From Jiella pacifica (GTDB taxonomy: Bacteria > Pseudomonadota > Alphaproteobacteria > Rhizobiales > Rhizobiaceae): a DNA stretch of 64,000 bases. Of the stretch, positions 23,819 through 34,523 are shown one piece after another. A program made the position numbers and the translations under genes. The number at the start of each line of letters is the position of its first letter. Positions within the stretch are counted from its first letter, which is position 1. The DNA lies in assembly GCF_010500815.1 (NCBI RefSeq), contig NZ_JAAAMG010000018.1, forward strand, positions 1 through 64,000. The letters are read 5' to 3'. The notes beneath the pieces are model-generated. The model did no database searches, had not been told where the DNA came from, and worked only from the letters and a program-made list of their open reading frames with translations.

Positions 23819-25842
23819 CAGCTTGCTCCCCCGAGCATCATCCAAGTGACCAGCGCGGCAACGCCGATCAGCATCGCGAAGGCGTAGTGATAGAGATAGC
23901 CGCTCTGCAGCTTCACCACCCGGCCGGTGACGTCCATGACGCGCGCCGATACGCCGTCCGGTCCGAACCCGTCGATCACCTTGCCGTCGCCGGTCCTCCA
24001 GAGGAAGCGACCGACGCGCTGCGCCGGCTGGACGAACAGGAAGTCGTAGAGCTCGTCGAAGTACCACTTGTTGAGCAGGAACTGGTAGAGGCCGCGATTG
24101 CGATCCGCCGTCTGCTTCGCGAGGCTCGGCCTGGCGATGTAGAAGAAGTACGCGGTGACGAACCCGACGACCATGCAAAGGGTCGGCAGGAAGGCGATCC
24201 AGAACGAGATCTCGTGCATGTCGTGGAGCACGTGGTTGTCGCTGCCGGTGAACAAGGCGGCGTGCCAGAACTCGCCGTAGCCCTCGCCGATGAAGGCGCC
24301 TTCGAACAGGATGCCCGCGAACAACGCACCGGCAGCGAGGACGAACAGCGGCACCAGCATGACCCACGGCGACTCGTGGATGTGATGCATCACGTCGGCG
24401 GAAGCGCGCGGCTTGCCGTGGAAGGTCAGGAAAATCAGCCGCCAGGAGTAGAAGCTGGTCAGCGCGGCGGCGATCACCGTCATTCCCCAGCCATAGAGGG
24501 CGAAGGAATTGTGGCCGACGAAGGCCGCCTCGATGATCGCGTCCTTGGAGTAGTAGCCGGCGGTGAAGGGAAAGCCGGTCAGCGCCAGCGTGCCGATCAC
24601 CATCATCCAGTAGGTCTTCGGGATGTGCTTTCTCAGGCCGCCCATCCGGCGCATGTCCTGCTCGTCCGAGACGGCATGGATCACCGAGCCGGCCCCGAGG
24701 AACAACAGCGCCTTGAAGAAGGCGTGGGTGAACAGGTGGAATATCGCGGGGCCATAGGCGCCGACGCCGAGCGCGACGAACATGTAGCCGAGCTGCGAGC
24801 AGGTCGAATAGGCGATGACGCGCTTGATGTCATTCTGGACGAGACCGATCGTCGCCGCGAAGAAGGCGGTGGTCGCGCCGATGAAGGTGACGAAGGTCAG
24901 CGCCGTGGAGCTCAGCTCGAAGAGCGGCGACATGCGGGCCAGCATGAAGACGCCGGCGGTGACCATGGTCGCGGCGTGAATGAGCGCCGACACCGGGGTC
25001 GGGCCTTCCATCGCGTCCGGCAGCCAAGTGTGGAGGCCGATCTGGGCCGACTTGCCCATGGCGCCCATGAACAGGAGCAGGCAGACGACGGTCAGCGCGC
25101 TGCCCATGGTGAGGGCGTAGCCGGCGAAGTTCATGACGACGTCACCGGTGGCCGCAGCCGCGCCGTGGGACGCTGCTTCGGCACCAGCCGCAGCGGCGTC
25201 GTGCCCTGCCCCGCCGAGCGAACCGGCGACGTCGGCCGCACCGGCGAAGATGGTGTCGAGGTTCACCGAGCCGAACAGCGCGAAGACGCCGAAGATGCCG
25301 AGGGCGAAGCCGAAGTCGCCGACGCGGTTGACGACGAAGGCCTTCATCGCCGCGGCGTTGGCCGAGGGCTTCTTGTACCAGAAACCGATGAGCAGGTACG
25401 AGGCGAGGCCGACGCCCTCCCAGCCGAAGAACATCTGGACGAGATTGTTCGACGTCACCAGCATCAGCATGGCGAAGGTGAACAGCGACAGATAGGCGAA
25501 GAAGCGTGCACGATGCGGATCGTGGTGCATGTAGCCGATCGAATAGACGTGCACGAGACTGGAAACGGTGTTGACGACCACCAGCATCACCAGCGTCAGC
25601 CGATCGATCCGCAGCGACCAGGCGACGTCGAGCGTACCCGATTGCATCCACTGGAGGAGCGGGACCCTGAGCGTCTCGCCCTCGCCGAACCCGAAGGAGA
25701 TGAAGGCGATCCAGGACAGGATCGCGGCCACCACCATGAAGCCCGACAGCGTGTATTCACAGGCCTTGGCGCCGATCGACTTGCCGAACAGCCCGGCGAT
25801 CAGGAAGCCCGCGAGCGGCAGGAGGACGATGATCGTGTACAC
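23818..25842 (-). CDS. nuoL: NADH-quinone oxidoreductase subunit L
   Basis: The 674-aa distal proton-pumping subunit carries the long lateral helix. Conserved regions include the N-terminal [34 protein letters not shown] with the channel Glu near residue 145, and [36 protein letters not shown] with the Lys near 250. An Ala-rich loop around residues 205-235 ([20 protein letters not shown]) is longer than in Escherichia coli NuoL, as in many alphaproteobacteria. It follows nuoK by 5 nt. Confidence 0.96.
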   Translation of the reverse strand: MYTIIVLLPLAGFLIAGLFGKSIGAKACEYTLSGFMVVAAILSWIAFISFGFGEGETLRVPLLQWMQSGTLDVAWSLRIDRLTLVMLVVVNTVSSLVHVYSIGYMHHDPHRARFFAYLSLFTFAMLMLVTSNNLVQMFFGWEGVGLASYLLIGFWYKKPSANAAAMKAFVVNRVGDFGFALGIFGVFALFGSVNLDTIFAGAADVAGSLGGAGHDAAAAGAEAASHGAAAATGDVVMNFAGYALTMGSALTVVCLLLFMGAMGKSAQIGLHTWLPDAMEGPTPVSALIHAATMVTAGVFMLARMSPLFELSSTALTFVTFIGATTAFFAATIGLVQNDIKRVIAYSTCSQLGYMFVALGVGAYGPAIFHLFTHAFFKALLFLGAGSVIHAVSDEQDMRRMGGLRKHIPKTYWMMVIGTLALTGFPFTAGYYSKDAIIEAAFVGHNSFALYGWGMTVIAAALTSFYSWRLIFLTFHGKPRASADVMHHIHESPWVMLVPLFVLAAGALFAGILFEGAFIGEGYGEFWHAALFTGSDNHVLHDMHEISFWIAFLPTLCMVVGFVTAYFFYIARPSLAKQTADRNRGLYQFLLNKWYFDELYDFLFVQPAQRVGRFLWRTGDGKVIDGFGPDGVSARVMDVTGRVVKLQSGYLYHYAFAMLIGVAALVTWMMLGGAS

Positions 25843-25847
25843 CGCGA

Positions 25848-26156
25848 TCAGCCTTTCATCGTGTTGACGTCGTCGACGGCGATCGAGCCGCGATTGCGGA
25901 AGAAGACGACCAGGATGGCGAGGCCGATGGCGGCCTCTGCCGCCGCGACGGTCAGGATGAAGAGCGCGAAGACCTGGCCGACGAGATCGCCGAGGAAGGC
26001 CGAGAAGGCCACCATGTTGATGTTGACCGCGAGCAGGATCAACTCCACCGACATCAGGATGGTGATGATGTTCTTGCGGTTCATGAAGATGCCGAAGACC
26101 CCCGTGACGAAGAGGATCGCGGCGACTGTCAGGTAATGGCCGAGACCGATTTCCAT
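25848..26156 (-). CDS. nuoK: NADH-quinone oxidoreductase subunit K
   Basis: The 102-aa, three-helix membrane subunit has the conserved start [20 protein letters not shown], the functionally essential Glu in [19 protein letters not shown], and a second Glu in [17 protein letters not shown]. Both carboxylates lie within the central hydrophilic axis that conducts protons. It lies 21 nt after nuoJ and 5 nt before nuoL. Confidence 0.95.
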   Translation of the reverse strand: MEIGLGHYLTVAAILFVTGVFGIFMNRKNIITILMSVELILLAVNINMVAFSAFLGDLVGQVFALFILTVAAAEAAIGLAILVVFFRNRGSIAVDDVNTMKG

Positions 26157-26177
26157 GGCTTTACGGTTCCTTGTCCC

Positions 26178-26795
26178 TCAGATGCCCCGGCCGCTCTCGA
26201 CCTTGCGGATCTCGATGGCGGTGGCGGGCGTGCGGCCCACCTGAGCGGGGATGGACTGGCGCTTGAGGCCTTGCTTGTGGCGGAGCGTCAGGACGATCGC
26301 CCCGACCATGGCGACGAAGAGGATGAGGCCAGCGAGCTGGAAGAACAGAATGTAGCGGGTGTAGAGCACGCTTCCGAGCGCCCGGATGTTCGACATCTCG
26401 TAGAGCGGCGGCATCGGCAGCGCCGTCGATTTGGCGAGTTCGGGCTGGTAGACGCTGCCCGTCCCCGCGACCACCAGCTCGGCCAGGAGGACGAGGCCGA
26501 TGATCAGGCCGAAGGGGGCATATTTCAGCGCACCCTTCTTTGCCTGGGCGAGATCCAGATCGAGCATCATGACGACGAAGAGGAAGAGGATCGCCACGGC
26601 GCCGACATAAACGACGATGAGGATCAGCGCCAGGAACTCGGCGCCCGCCAAGAGGAACAGCCCCGCCGCGGCGACGAAGGTGAGAATGAGGAACAGCACC
26701 GAATGGACCGGGTTTCGCGCGAAGACGACCATCAGCGCGCCACCGACGGCGATGAAGGCGAAGATATAGAAAAAGAATGCCTGAAGGCCGAGCAT
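26178..26795 (-). CDS. nuoJ: NADH-quinone oxidoreductase subunit J
   Basis: The 205-aa, five-helix membrane subunit has a conserved third helix with flanks, AGAEFLALILIVVYVGAVAILFLFVVMMLD, matching the ND6 segment with its pi-bulge. The C-terminal hydrophilic tail (after ALRHKQGLKRQS) is cytoplasmic. It lies 98 nt after nuoI and 21 nt before nuoK in the operon. Confidence 0.95.
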   Translation of the reverse strand: MLGLQAFFFYIFAFIAVGGALMVVFARNPVHSVLFLILTFVAAAGLFLLAGAEFLALILIVVYVGAVAILFLFVVMMLDLDLAQAKKGALKYAPFGLIIGLVLLAELVVAGTGSVYQPELAKSTALPMPPLYEMSNIRALGSVLYTRYILFFQLAGLILFVAMVGAIVLTLRHKQGLKRQSIPAQVGRTPATAIEIRKVESGRGI

Positions 26796-26893
26796 TCTCG
26801 GGCTCCCCTCATGTTCCGGTCCGCGGCGGATGCCGCGTCGTTCAATCTATCTGCCCGACTCTCGGACGGCTCGTCACGCGATCGGCCGACCGA

Positions 26894-27385
26894 TTAGCGG
26901 TAGGGCGCGTCGAGCGCAATGTTGCGTGCGAGCTCCCGCTCCCAGCGATCGCCGTTCGCCAGGAGTTTCGCCTTGTCGTAATAGAGCTCTTCCCGGGTCT
27001 CGGTGGCGAACTCGAAGTTCGGTCCCTCGACGATGGCATCCACCGGACAGGCTTCCTGGCAGAAGCCGCAATAGATGCACTTCACCATGTCGATGTCGTA
27101 GCGGATCGTCCGGCGGGTCCCATCGTTGCGGCGCGGCCCGGCCTCGATGGTGATCGCCTGGGCCGGGCAGATCGCCTCGCAAAGCTTGCAGGCGATGCAC
27201 CGCTCCTGGCCGTTAGGATAGCGCCGCAGGGCATGCTCGCCGCGGAAACGTGGCGACACCGGGCCCTTTTCGAACGGATAGTTCAATGTCGCCTTGGACT
27301 TGAAGAAATAGCGCATGGACAGCGCGAACGCCTTCGCGAACTCGATCAGAAACAGCGAGCGGACGGTCTGGGCAATCTGGGACAT
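26894..27385 (-). CDS. nuoI: NADH-quinone oxidoreductase subunit I
   Basis: The 163-aa peripheral-arm ferredoxin-like subunit carries clusters N6a and N6b. The two motifs are intact: [12 protein letters not shown] (Cys63, 66, 69, 73) and [12 protein letters not shown] (Cys103, 106, 109, 113). An amphipathic N-terminal stretch anchors it to the membrane arm. It is preceded in the operon by the small membrane gene at 27410-27622 instead of directly by nuoH. Confidence 0.96.
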   Translation of the reverse strand: MSQIAQTVRSLFLIEFAKAFALSMRYFFKSKATLNYPFEKGPVSPRFRGEHALRRYPNGQERCIACKLCEAICPAQAITIEAGPRRNDGTRRTIRYDIDMVKCIYCGFCQEACPVDAIVEGPNFEFATETREELYYDKAKLLANGDRWERELARNIALDAPYR

Positions 27386-27409
27386 GAGCTCTGCCCTTCC
27401 TTTTTCTTC

Positions 27410-27622
27410 TCAGGCGGCGAAGGTCTGGCCGACGAACCAGCCCAACACCGGAAACAGTACCAGTTGCGAGATCCGAGCGACGTTCAGGGCGGTCTTCGCC
27501 CCGAGCCGTTCCGACGGCCGCTCCCGCGTCATGCGCTCCATCACGGCGCCGATGACGAAGTAGTCGGCGACGCAGATGACGAGACCGAGGAGAGCCCCGA
27601 CGATCGCCGGATCGATCGTCAT
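27410..27622 (-). CDS. Small membrane protein (70 aa) inserted between nuoH and nuoI
   Basis: I do not recognise a family. ATG at 27622 overlaps the nuoH stop by 4 nt (ATGA), so it is translationally coupled to nuoH and very likely expressed. It has two hydrophobic helices: [22 protein letters not shown] near the N terminus and [19 protein letters not shown] at the C terminus. A charged loop lies between them ([16 protein letters not shown]). It has no Cys. It may be an accessory or assembly factor of complex I, or an unrelated passenger. Confidence 0.75.
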   Translation of the reverse strand: MTIDPAIVGALLGLVICVADYFVIGAVMERMTRERPSERLGAKTALNVARISQLVLFPVLGWFVGQTFAA

Positions 27623-28674
27623 GCGGCTGCGCCGGCCCAGCCGGTCAGCTGCAGGACGAAGGCGACGATCACGACCATCGCCAGCGACAGCGGCAGGAAC
27701 ACCTTCCAGCCGAGACGCATCAGCTGGTCGTAGCGGTAGCGCGGCACGAACGCCTTCACCATGGCGAACATGAAGAACACCAGCGCGACCTTCGCCAGGA
27801 ACCAGACGACGCCCGGCACCCAGGTGAACGGCGGCAAGTCGACCGGCGGAAGCCAGCCGCCGAGAAAGAGGATCGTCGTCAGGCAGCACATCAGCGTGAT
27901 GGCGGCATATTCGCCGAGCATGAACATCATGTACGGGGTCGAGCCATACTCGACCATGAAGCCGGCGACGAGTTCGGATTCGGCTTCCGGCAGGTCGAAA
28001 GGCGGCCGGTTCGTCTCGGCGAGCGCCGAGATGAAGAACACGATGAACATCGGGAACAGGCTCAGCCAATGCCAGTCGAGGAACGAGCCCGGCAGGCCGA
28101 CCATGGTGCCGAGTCCGACCGACTGCGCGATGACGATGTCGGTCAGGTTGAGCGAACCGACGCAGAGCAGCACGGTAACGATGACGAAGCCGATCGAGAC
28201 CTCGTAGGAAACCATCTGTGCCGCCGAGCGGAGCGCGCCGAGGAACGCATACTTCGAGTTCGACGCCCAACCGCCCATGATCACGCCATAGACCTCGAGG
28301 GAGGAGATGGCGAAGACGTAGAGAATGCCGATGTTGATGTCGGCGATCACCCAGCCGTTGGCGACGGGCACCACGGCGAAGGTGGCGAGCGCGAGCGTCA
28401 CTGCGACCAGCGGCGCCAGCAGGAACACCACCTTGTCCGAGCTCGCCGGGACGACCGGCTCCTTGAGCATGAACTTCAACAGGTCGGCGAAGGACTGGAA
28501 CAGGCCGAAGGGCCCCACCACGTTCGGCCCGCGCCTCAGCTGCACCGCCGCCCAGATCTTGCGATCGGCCAGAAGGATGTAGGCGATCAGGACCAAGAGA
28601 ACGACGAGGAACAGGACGCTCTGGGCGAGGATGATCAGCCCCGGGACGACATAGATGGAGAAGAAGTCGGTCAC
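27619..28674 (-). CDS. nuoH: NADH-quinone oxidoreductase subunit H
   Basis: The 351-aa membrane subunit lines the quinone-binding chamber at the junction of the arms. Conserved regions are [24 protein letters not shown] near residue 37, [25 protein letters not shown] near 130-155, and [21 protein letters not shown] near 225. Eight helices are visible. It follows nuoG by 12 nt and its stop overlaps the small membrane gene. Confidence 0.96.
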   Translation of the reverse strand: MTDFFSIYVVPGLIILAQSVLFLVVLLVLIAYILLADRKIWAAVQLRRGPNVVGPFGLFQSFADLLKFMLKEPVVPASSDKVVFLLAPLVAVTLALATFAVVPVANGWVIADINIGILYVFAISSLEVYGVIMGGWASNSKYAFLGALRSAAQMVSYEVSIGFVIVTVLLCVGSLNLTDIVIAQSVGLGTMVGLPGSFLDWHWLSLFPMFIVFFISALAETNRPPFDLPEAESELVAGFMVEYGSTPYMMFMLGEYAAITLMCCLTTILFLGGWLPPVDLPPFTWVPGVVWFLAKVALVFFMFAMVKAFVPRYRYDQLMRLGWKVFLPLSLAMVVIVAFVLQLTGWAGAAA

Positions 28675-28686
28675 GATCGCCCGTCC

Positions 28687-30762
28687 CTATTCCGCTGCTT
28701 GAAGTTTTTCACCGGCGGCGAGCCGCGAGCATTCGGCCATCACCTTGGAGGCCCGGGCGATCGGGTTGGTCAGATAGAAATCGCCGAGCTTCGAGCCGAG
28801 ATGGGCCGCGCCAAGAGAGCCGGCCCGGTCCGCCAGCGCCAGGATGGCATCGTGACCGGCAGGCTCGACGCGGTCACTGCGCATCCATGGAAGTGCCTGA
28901 TACAACTCACGCTGCAGCGCGGCAAGCGAGTCGAAGGGCAGCGTTTTTCCGAGCACGGCGGACAGGGCACGGACGATCGCCCAGTCCTCGCGCGCATCCC
29001 CCGGAGGGAAGGCGGCGCGGGACGAGACCTGCGCCCGGCCTTCCAGATTGACGAAGGTGCCGTCCTTCTCGGTATAGGCCGCGCCCGGCAGGATGACGTC
29101 GGCGCGGTGGGCGCCGCGATCACCGTGGGTGCCGATATAGACGACGAACGGCCCTGGCGCGATCTCTACCTCGTCGGCGCCGAGATTGAACAGCACGTTG
29201 ACGCCGCCGGAGGCCATTTCGCCGAAGGTCTTGCCGCCCTCACCCGGGACGAAACCGACGTCGAGGCCGCCGACGCGGGACGCCGCCGTGTGGAGGACGT
29301 TGAAGCCGTTCCAGCCGTCCGCGAAGGCGCCGACCTCACGGGCCAACGCCGCGGCCGCCGCGAGCACACCCGGACCATCGTCCCCCGTGAGCGCGCCTGA
29401 GCCGACGATGATCATCGGCCGCGCAGCGTTCTTCAGGGCGTCGAAGAAGCCCTGGCTCGCCTTCGCGACGTCGGAAAGTGTCTCGGTGCCGGCACCCAGA
29501 TAGGTGGTGTCGTAGCGCAGATTGGCATTCTCACCGATGACGCCGATCGGGAAGCCGCCGAGCCGCCAGCGCTTGCGGATGCGGGCATTGAGGACCGCCG
29601 CCTCGAAGCGCGGATTGGCGCCGATGATGAGAAGCGCGTCGGCATCCTCGATGCCGGCGATGGTGGTGTTGAAGAGATAGCTGCCGCGGCCATTCGCGGG
29701 ATCGAGCATGGCGCCGTCCTGGCGGCAATCGATCGAGGTCGCGCCGAGGCCCGCCATCAGTTGCTTCAGCGCATACATTTCCTCGACGGCGGCAAGATCG
29801 CCGGCGACGGCGCCGATCTTTTCCGGCGCGGTCTGGTCGACCTTCGCCTTGATCGCGGCGAAGGCCTCCTGCCAGCTCGCCGGCTGCAGCTTGCCGTCGC
29901 GGCGCACATATGGGCGGTCGAGGCGCTGGGTGCGCAGCCCGTCCCAGACGAAGCGGGTCTTGTCGGAGATCCACTCCTCGTTCACCGCCTCGTTGACCCG
30001 CGGCAGGATGCGCAGCACCTCGCGGCCGCGGGTGTCGACGCGGATTGCCGAGCCGACGGCATCCATGACGTCGATCGTCTGCGTCTTGGTCAGCTCCCAA
30101 GGCCGCGCCTGAAAGGCATAGGGGCGCGAGGTGAGCGCGCCGACCGGGCAGAGGTCGATGACGTTGCCCTGCAGCTCGGAGGTCATCGCCTGTTCGAGGA
30201 AGGTGGTGATCTCGGCGTCCTCGCCGCGGCCGACGAGGCCGAGCTCGGAAATGCCGGCGATTTCGGTGGTGAAGCGGACGCAGCGCGTGCAGTGGATGCA
30301 GCGCGTCATGATCGTCTTGACCAGCGGGCCGATGTATTTGTCCTCGACGGCGCGCTTGTTCTCCCGGTAGCGGGAGGAATCGACGCCGTAGGCCATCGCC
30401 TGGTCCTGCAGATCGCACTCGCCGCCCTGGTCGCAGATCGGGCAGTCGAGCGGATGGTTGATCAGCAGGAATTCCATCACGCCCTCGCGAGCCTTCTTGA
30501 CCATCGGCGTGGTGGTGAAGACCTCCGGCAGCTGGCCCTCCGGCCCGGGGCGCAGGTCGCGCACGCCCATGGCGCAGGAGGCAGCGGGCTTCGGCGGCCC
30601 ACCCTTCACCTCGACCAGGCACATGCGGCAGTTGCCGGCGATCGACAGCCGCTCATGGAAACAGAAACGCGGAATCTCGGCGCCGGCCTCCTCGCACGCC
30701 TGCAGCAGCGTGTAGTGATCCGGGACCTCGATCTCGTTGCCGTCGACTTTCAGCTTCGTCAT
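28687..30762 (-). CDS. nuoG: NADH-quinone oxidoreductase subunit G
   Basis: The 691-aa peripheral-arm subunit carries clusters N1b, N4 and N5. N-terminal [2Fe-2S] Cys are in [22 protein letters not shown]. The His-Cys cluster region is [19 protein letters not shown], and the N4 cysteines are in [13 protein letters not shown] with a later Cys in [13 protein letters not shown]. The remainder is the molybdopterin-oxidoreductase-like domain without cofactor. The start lies 2 nt after the small coiled-coil gene. Confidence 0.96.
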   Translation of the reverse strand: MTKLKVDGNEIEVPDHYTLLQACEEAGAEIPRFCFHERLSIAGNCRMCLVEVKGGPPKPAASCAMGVRDLRPGPEGQLPEVFTTTPMVKKAREGVMEFLLINHPLDCPICDQGGECDLQDQAMAYGVDSSRYRENKRAVEDKYIGPLVKTIMTRCIHCTRCVRFTTEIAGISELGLVGRGEDAEITTFLEQAMTSELQGNVIDLCPVGALTSRPYAFQARPWELTKTQTIDVMDAVGSAIRVDTRGREVLRILPRVNEAVNEEWISDKTRFVWDGLRTQRLDRPYVRRDGKLQPASWQEAFAAIKAKVDQTAPEKIGAVAGDLAAVEEMYALKQLMAGLGATSIDCRQDGAMLDPANGRGSYLFNTTIAGIEDADALLIIGANPRFEAAVLNARIRKRWRLGGFPIGVIGENANLRYDTTYLGAGTETLSDVAKASQGFFDALKNAARPMIIVGSGALTGDDGPGVLAAAAALAREVGAFADGWNGFNVLHTAASRVGGLDVGFVPGEGGKTFGEMASGGVNVLFNLGADEVEIAPGPFVVYIGTHGDRGAHRADVILPGAAYTEKDGTFVNLEGRAQVSSRAAFPPGDAREDWAIVRALSAVLGKTLPFDSLAALQRELYQALPWMRSDRVEPAGHDAILALADRAGSLGAAHLGSKLGDFYLTNPIARASKVMAECSRLAAGEKLQAAE

Positions 30763-30764
30763 GA

Positions 30765-31016
30765 TCAGGCTTTCTCTTCCAGACGGGAGACGCGCTCTTC
30801 CAGCGTCTTCAACCGTTCCGCCACGGTGGCGTGGCGGACGTTTGCATGCACGGCAGCGCCGGCGACCGTGTAGAGCGTCTCACGGAATTCTTCGAGCCGC
30901 TGGTCGATGTGATCCAGGCGGTTGCCGACGAGCATGAACTGCTCCGTGTGCTCACCTTGCGTCTCCCGGATCTCCCGCAAGAGCTGAAGCACCAGATTGT
31001 CCGGCTCGTCCGCCAT
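30765..31016 (-). CDS. Small coiled-coil protein between nuoF and nuoG
   Basis: The 83-aa, Leu- and charge-rich protein shows heptad-like spacing ([20 protein letters not shown], then [15 protein letters not shown] and [14 protein letters not shown]). It has no Cys, no signal peptide and no membrane span. Similar short orphan coiled-coil proteins are scattered in rhizobial genomes, often beside toxin-antitoxin or nuclease-like genes. It lies 12 nt after nuoF and 2 nt before nuoG, so it is part of the operon. Its function is unknown; it is not a standard complex I subunit. Confidence 0.75.
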   Translation of the reverse strand: MADEPDNLVLQLLREIRETQGEHTEQFMLVGNRLDHIDQRLEEFRETLYTVAGAAVHANVRHATVAERLKTLEERVSRLEEKA

Positions 31017-31028
31017 CGTCCCTGCTCC

Positions 31029-32336
31029 CTACTCCGCCGCTTCGAGCACGGGGCGAACCTCATGCGCGTTGTGCGAGTACTCGTCGATGCGCCGTTCGAT
31101 CTCCGCGCGGAAATGCCGCACCAGGCCCTGGATCGGCCAGGCCGCCGCGTCACCGAGGGCGCAGATCGTGTGGCCCTCGACCTGCTTGGTCACGTCGAGC
31201 AGCATGTCGATCTCGCGCTTCTGGGCGTGGCCGGTGGCCATGCGCTCCATCACCCGCCACATCCAGCCGGTGCCTTCGCGGCACGGCGTACACTGGCCGC
31301 AGCTCTCATGCTTGTAGAAGTAAGAGATGCGGGCGATCGCCTTCACGATGTCGGTGGACTTGTCCATGACGATCACCGCCGCGGTGCCGAGCGAGGTCTT
31401 GATCTCGCGCAGTCCGTCGAAGTCCATCGGCGCGTCGATGATGTCGGCGCCCGGTACCAGCGGCACCGAGGAGCCGCCTGGGATCACCGCGAGGAGATTG
31501 TCCCAGCCGCCGCGCACGCCGCCGCAATGCTTCTCGATCAGTTCGCGGAACGAGATGCCCATTGCCTCTTCGACAGTGCAGGGCCGCTCGACATGACCGG
31601 AAACGCAGAACAGCTTGGTGCCGGTGTTGTTCTGGCGGCCGATGCCGGCGAACCAGGAGCCGCCGCGGCGCAGGATGGTCGGGGCAACGGCGATCGACTC
31701 GACATTGTTGACCGTCGTCGGGCAGCCATAGAGGCCGACATTCGCCGGGAACGGCGGCTTCAGCCGCGGCTGGCCCTTCTTGCCCTCGAGGCTTTCGAGC
31801 AGCGCCGTCTCCTCACCGCAGATGTAGGCGCCGGCGCCGTGATGGACGATGATGTCATAGTCCCAGCCGCACTTGTTGTCCTTGCCGAGATAGCCCTGTT
31901 CATAGCACTCGTCGATCGCCCGCTGCAGCGCCTGCCGCTCGCGAACATACTCACCGCGCACATAGATGTAGCAGGTGTGCGCCAGCATGGAGAAGCCGGC
32001 GATGATGCAGCCCTCGATCAGCGTGAACGGGTCGTTGCGCATGATCTCCCGGTCCTTGCAGGTCCCGGGTTCGGATTCGTCGGCATTGATGACGAGGTAA
32101 TGCGGCCGCTCGCCCACTTCCTTCGGCATGAACGACCATTTCAGGCCGGTCGGAAAGCCAGCGCCGCCGCGACCGCGAAGGCCGGAGGCCTTCATCTCAT
32201 TGATGATCCAGTCGCGGCCCTTGCCGATGATGTCGGCAGTGCCGTCGAAATGCCCGCGCTTCAGCGCCGCCGTCAGGCTCTTGTCGCGCAGGCCGTAGAT
32301 GTTGGTGAAGATCCGGTCCTTGTCCTGAAGCATCAC
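31029..32336 (-). CDS. nuoF: NADH-quinone oxidoreductase subunit F
   Basis: The 435-aa NADH-oxidising subunit binds FMN and cluster N3. FMN/NADH-binding segments are [16 protein letters not shown] near residue 55 and [19 protein letters not shown] near 180. Cluster N3 cysteines are in [14 protein letters not shown] near 350 with the fourth in [11 protein letters not shown]. The start overlaps the nuoE stop by 4 nt. Confidence 0.97.
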   Translation of the reverse strand: MMLQDKDRIFTNIYGLRDKSLTAALKRGHFDGTADIIGKGRDWIINEMKASGLRGRGGAGFPTGLKWSFMPKEVGERPHYLVINADESEPGTCKDREIMRNDPFTLIEGCIIAGFSMLAHTCYIYVRGEYVRERQALQRAIDECYEQGYLGKDNKCGWDYDIIVHHGAGAYICGEETALLESLEGKKGQPRLKPPFPANVGLYGCPTTVNNVESIAVAPTILRRGGSWFAGIGRQNNTGTKLFCVSGHVERPCTVEEAMGISFRELIEKHCGGVRGGWDNLLAVIPGGSSVPLVPGADIIDAPMDFDGLREIKTSLGTAAVIVMDKSTDIVKAIARISYFYKHESCGQCTPCREGTGWMWRVMERMATGHAQKREIDMLLDVTKQVEGHTICALGDAAAWPIQGLVRHFRAEIERRIDEYSHNAHEVRPVLEAAE

Positions 32337-33802
32337 GCCTCTCCTTCACCCTTGCCGGGGCTGGCGTCCGACCCAGCGCGCAAATCCTTTGCCTGCTGAA
32401 TCCACTGTTCGCGGACGGCCCGGCCCCGGAAGTTCAGATAGTCGTCGATCCAGATCAGCTCGGTCTCACGCCACTCGGCGATCTGCCAGAAATGATAGAC
32501 GCCGAGATCGTTGAGCTTGCTCTCGATCACCCGCCCGATTCCTCGGATCTTCTGCAGATCGTCCTTTTCGCCTCTCGGGCTCGAAAGCAGATCTGCAGGC
32601 TTGTCGCCCGGCCGGGAGTCCGGCTTCGGCTCCTGGGCCTCGCTTTCGAAATGATCGGCATGCGCGGGGCCTGGCGTGACATCGGAGGTTTCGGTGCGCT
32701 CGCCCTCAGTGAGGTCGCCGCCCCGCCGACCGGTCAGCACCTCGACGGCGGCCTCGCCCTCGCGAAGTCGCGGCGGTTGCCGACCGGCGGCGTCGTCGAG
32801 CCGACTGCGATCGGGAATCACCGCGTCTTCGGCTGCCGCCTCGGCGCGGCGCAGATCCCCGCCCGTCTTCGCGTCGACTTCGTCCGGAACATTGCCTTCC
32901 TCGGCGTCGGTCGCGCCCTGGCGCGTGCCGCCTTCCCGGCCGGCTCCGGGCTTGTGGCCCTCGGCGGCGAGTTCGTCGCTCTCGCGATCCTCGACGCTTT
33001 GGTCGACCTTGGCATCGGTGGCGGCGCCGGGCGTCGGCAGCGTGGGATCGGTCTGCTCCGATGCGGTATCCGGGCGGCCAGCCTCCGATGGCGGCGTCGA
33101 CACGGCCTGACCGGCGCCCTCGCCCTGCGGCGTCGAACCGTTCGCCGGACCGTGACCGGCTTCCTGCTTATGCTCGGCGATCAGGTCGTCATAGTCCTCG
33201 GTCAGCGACGTCAAGCCACCAAGCGGCGCCGATAGATGCCGTCCGTTCTGCGGCCCTGGCTTCACTTCGCCGCGCCGGCCCGCCTCGAAGAGATCGATGA
33301 GCTCTTCCAGACGCTCGGGCGTGAGGTCTTCGTACGTATCCTCGAAGATCATCACCATCGGCGCATTGACGCAGGCACCCAGGCACTCGACCTCTTCCCA
33401 GGACAGCGTTCCGGCGTCGTTGCGGTGGAACTGCTCGGCATGGATCTTCTTGCGGCAGACTGCCTTCAGATCCTCGGCGCCACGCAGCATGCAGGGCGTC
33501 GTGCCGCAGACCTGGACATGGGCCCTGGTGCCGACCGGGTTGAGCTGGAACTGCGTATAGAAGGTCGCCACTTCCAGGACGCGGATCAGCGGCATGTCGA
33601 GCATCTCGGCGACATGCTCAATCGCAGCCTTGGTCACCCAACCGTCCTGATCCTGCGCTCGCATGAGCAGCGGGATGACGGCGGACTGCTGCCGACCTTC
33701 GGGATACTTCTTGATCGTCGCTTCAGCCCAAGCGGCGTTCTCTTGGCTAAACGCGAAGCCGGCTGGTTGCACGGCCTCTTCCGCGAGACGTCTGACAGAC
33801 AT
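32333..33802 (-). CDS. nuoE: NADH-quinone oxidoreductase subunit E with long C-terminal extension
   Basis: The 489-aa protein has a thioredoxin-like NuoE core (about 1-200) that binds cluster N1a through Cys99, Cys104, Cys140 and Cys144. Residues about 200-415 are acidic, Gly/Pro/Glu-rich and probably disordered. Residues about 418-475 form a helix-hairpin-helix-like module ([20 protein letters not shown], then [18 protein letters not shown]). The Escherichia coli protein is about 166 aa, so the tail roughly triples the size. Shorter versions of this tail occur in other alphaproteobacteria. The gene lies between the Uma2 gene and nuoF. Confidence 0.93.
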   Translation of the reverse strand: MSVRRLAEEAVQPAGFAFSQENAAWAEATIKKYPEGRQQSAVIPLLMRAQDQDGWVTKAAIEHVAEMLDMPLIRVLEVATFYTQFQLNPVGTRAHVQVCGTTPCMLRGAEDLKAVCRKKIHAEQFHRNDAGTLSWEEVECLGACVNAPMVMIFEDTYEDLTPERLEELIDLFEAGRRGEVKPGPQNGRHLSAPLGGLTSLTEDYDDLIAEHKQEAGHGPANGSTPQGEGAGQAVSTPPSEAGRPDTASEQTDPTLPTPGAATDAKVDQSVEDRESDELAAEGHKPGAGREGGTRQGATDAEEGNVPDEVDAKTGGDLRRAEAAAEDAVIPDRSRLDDAAGRQPPRLREGEAAVEVLTGRRGGDLTEGERTETSDVTPGPAHADHFESEAQEPKPDSRPGDKPADLLSSPRGEKDDLQKIRGIGRVIESKLNDLGVYHFWQIAEWRETELIWIDDYLNFRGRAVREQWIQQAKDLRAGSDASPGKGEGEA

Positions 33803-33925
33803 CGGACCTCGATCTTAGAGCGATTCAACACGCGATGTTGCGGCGCGTTCTATCACAAGACGGACAAAAGGCCAGTGGCCGATGACCGCAGTTGAAGATT
33901 GGCTCCCATGCCGGAAAGGCGGGGT

Positions 33926-34486
33926 TCAGCCGGCGAAAAGCGCCTCGACGGCGATGGTGATCCCGGGCGGCGTCAGTTCGATCGTCGCGTCCCTGCCGAG
34001 GATGCGGCTGACGATCTCGCCCGGCGTCTGCGAGCGAAACTGGTGGAGCACCCTCCCCTCGGCGGGAAACAGGACGAGGTAGTGTTCGACCGATGCCAGC
34101 GAGAAGTAGTCGAGCGTCTTCTTGCTCTCCGGGCTTTGCGGCGAAGCCACCTCGACCACCACGACGGGGTTCTCCGCGATCAAGGCGTTCGGATCGTAGG
34201 GCCCACAGTGGATGAGCGCGTCCGGTTCGCGCAGGGTCGTTTCGTCAATGCGGACACTGACGCCGTCGATGAAGGCGTGGCAGTCGCTCCTGCCGGCCCT
34301 TTTGAGTGCCGACTTGAGAGCCACCACGGCCGAAAACTTGGTCTCGGCGTGGATGATCCTCTCGGACTCCATCCGCGCCAACCTGCCGCCGACCAGTTCA
34401 TAGCGCTCGCCCGCCGGCAGGTCCTGCGACCAGGCCAGAAACTCGTCCACACTCATCGGTGCCGTCGGCAGGGCTCGGGTGTTCAT
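33926..34486 (-). CDS. Uma2-family (DUF820) putative nuclease inside the nuo operon
   Basis: The 186-aa protein has the Uma2 layout: SVDEFLAWSQDLPAGERYELVGGRL at the N terminus, a central REPDALIHCG carrying the first acidic residue, and VVVVEVASPQSPESKKTLDYFSLASVEHYLVL with the E and K of a PD-(D/E)XK-type site. Uma2 proteins are abundant in cyanobacteria and scattered in other bacteria; their role is not settled. It lies 37 nt after nuoD and 123 nt before nuoE on the same strand, so it interrupts the canonical nuoD-nuoE order. Acquisition by transfer is plausible. Confidence 0.85.
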   Translation of the reverse strand: MNTRALPTAPMSVDEFLAWSQDLPAGERYELVGGRLARMESERIIHAETKFSAVVALKSALKRAGRSDCHAFIDGVSVRIDETTLREPDALIHCGPYDPNALIAENPVVVVEVASPQSPESKKTLDYFSLASVEHYLVLFPAEGRVLHQFRSQTPGEIVSRILGRDATIELTPPGITIAVEALFAG

Positions 34487-34523
34487 CCTTTCAATTTCGC
34501 ATTCCGTAACGTCGGCCGCAACG

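Noticed and set aside
23887-26136. 749-codon plus-strand frame opposite nuoL and nuoK
   Set aside because: It is antisense to well-conserved membrane-protein genes, and its composition is that of complementary sequence.
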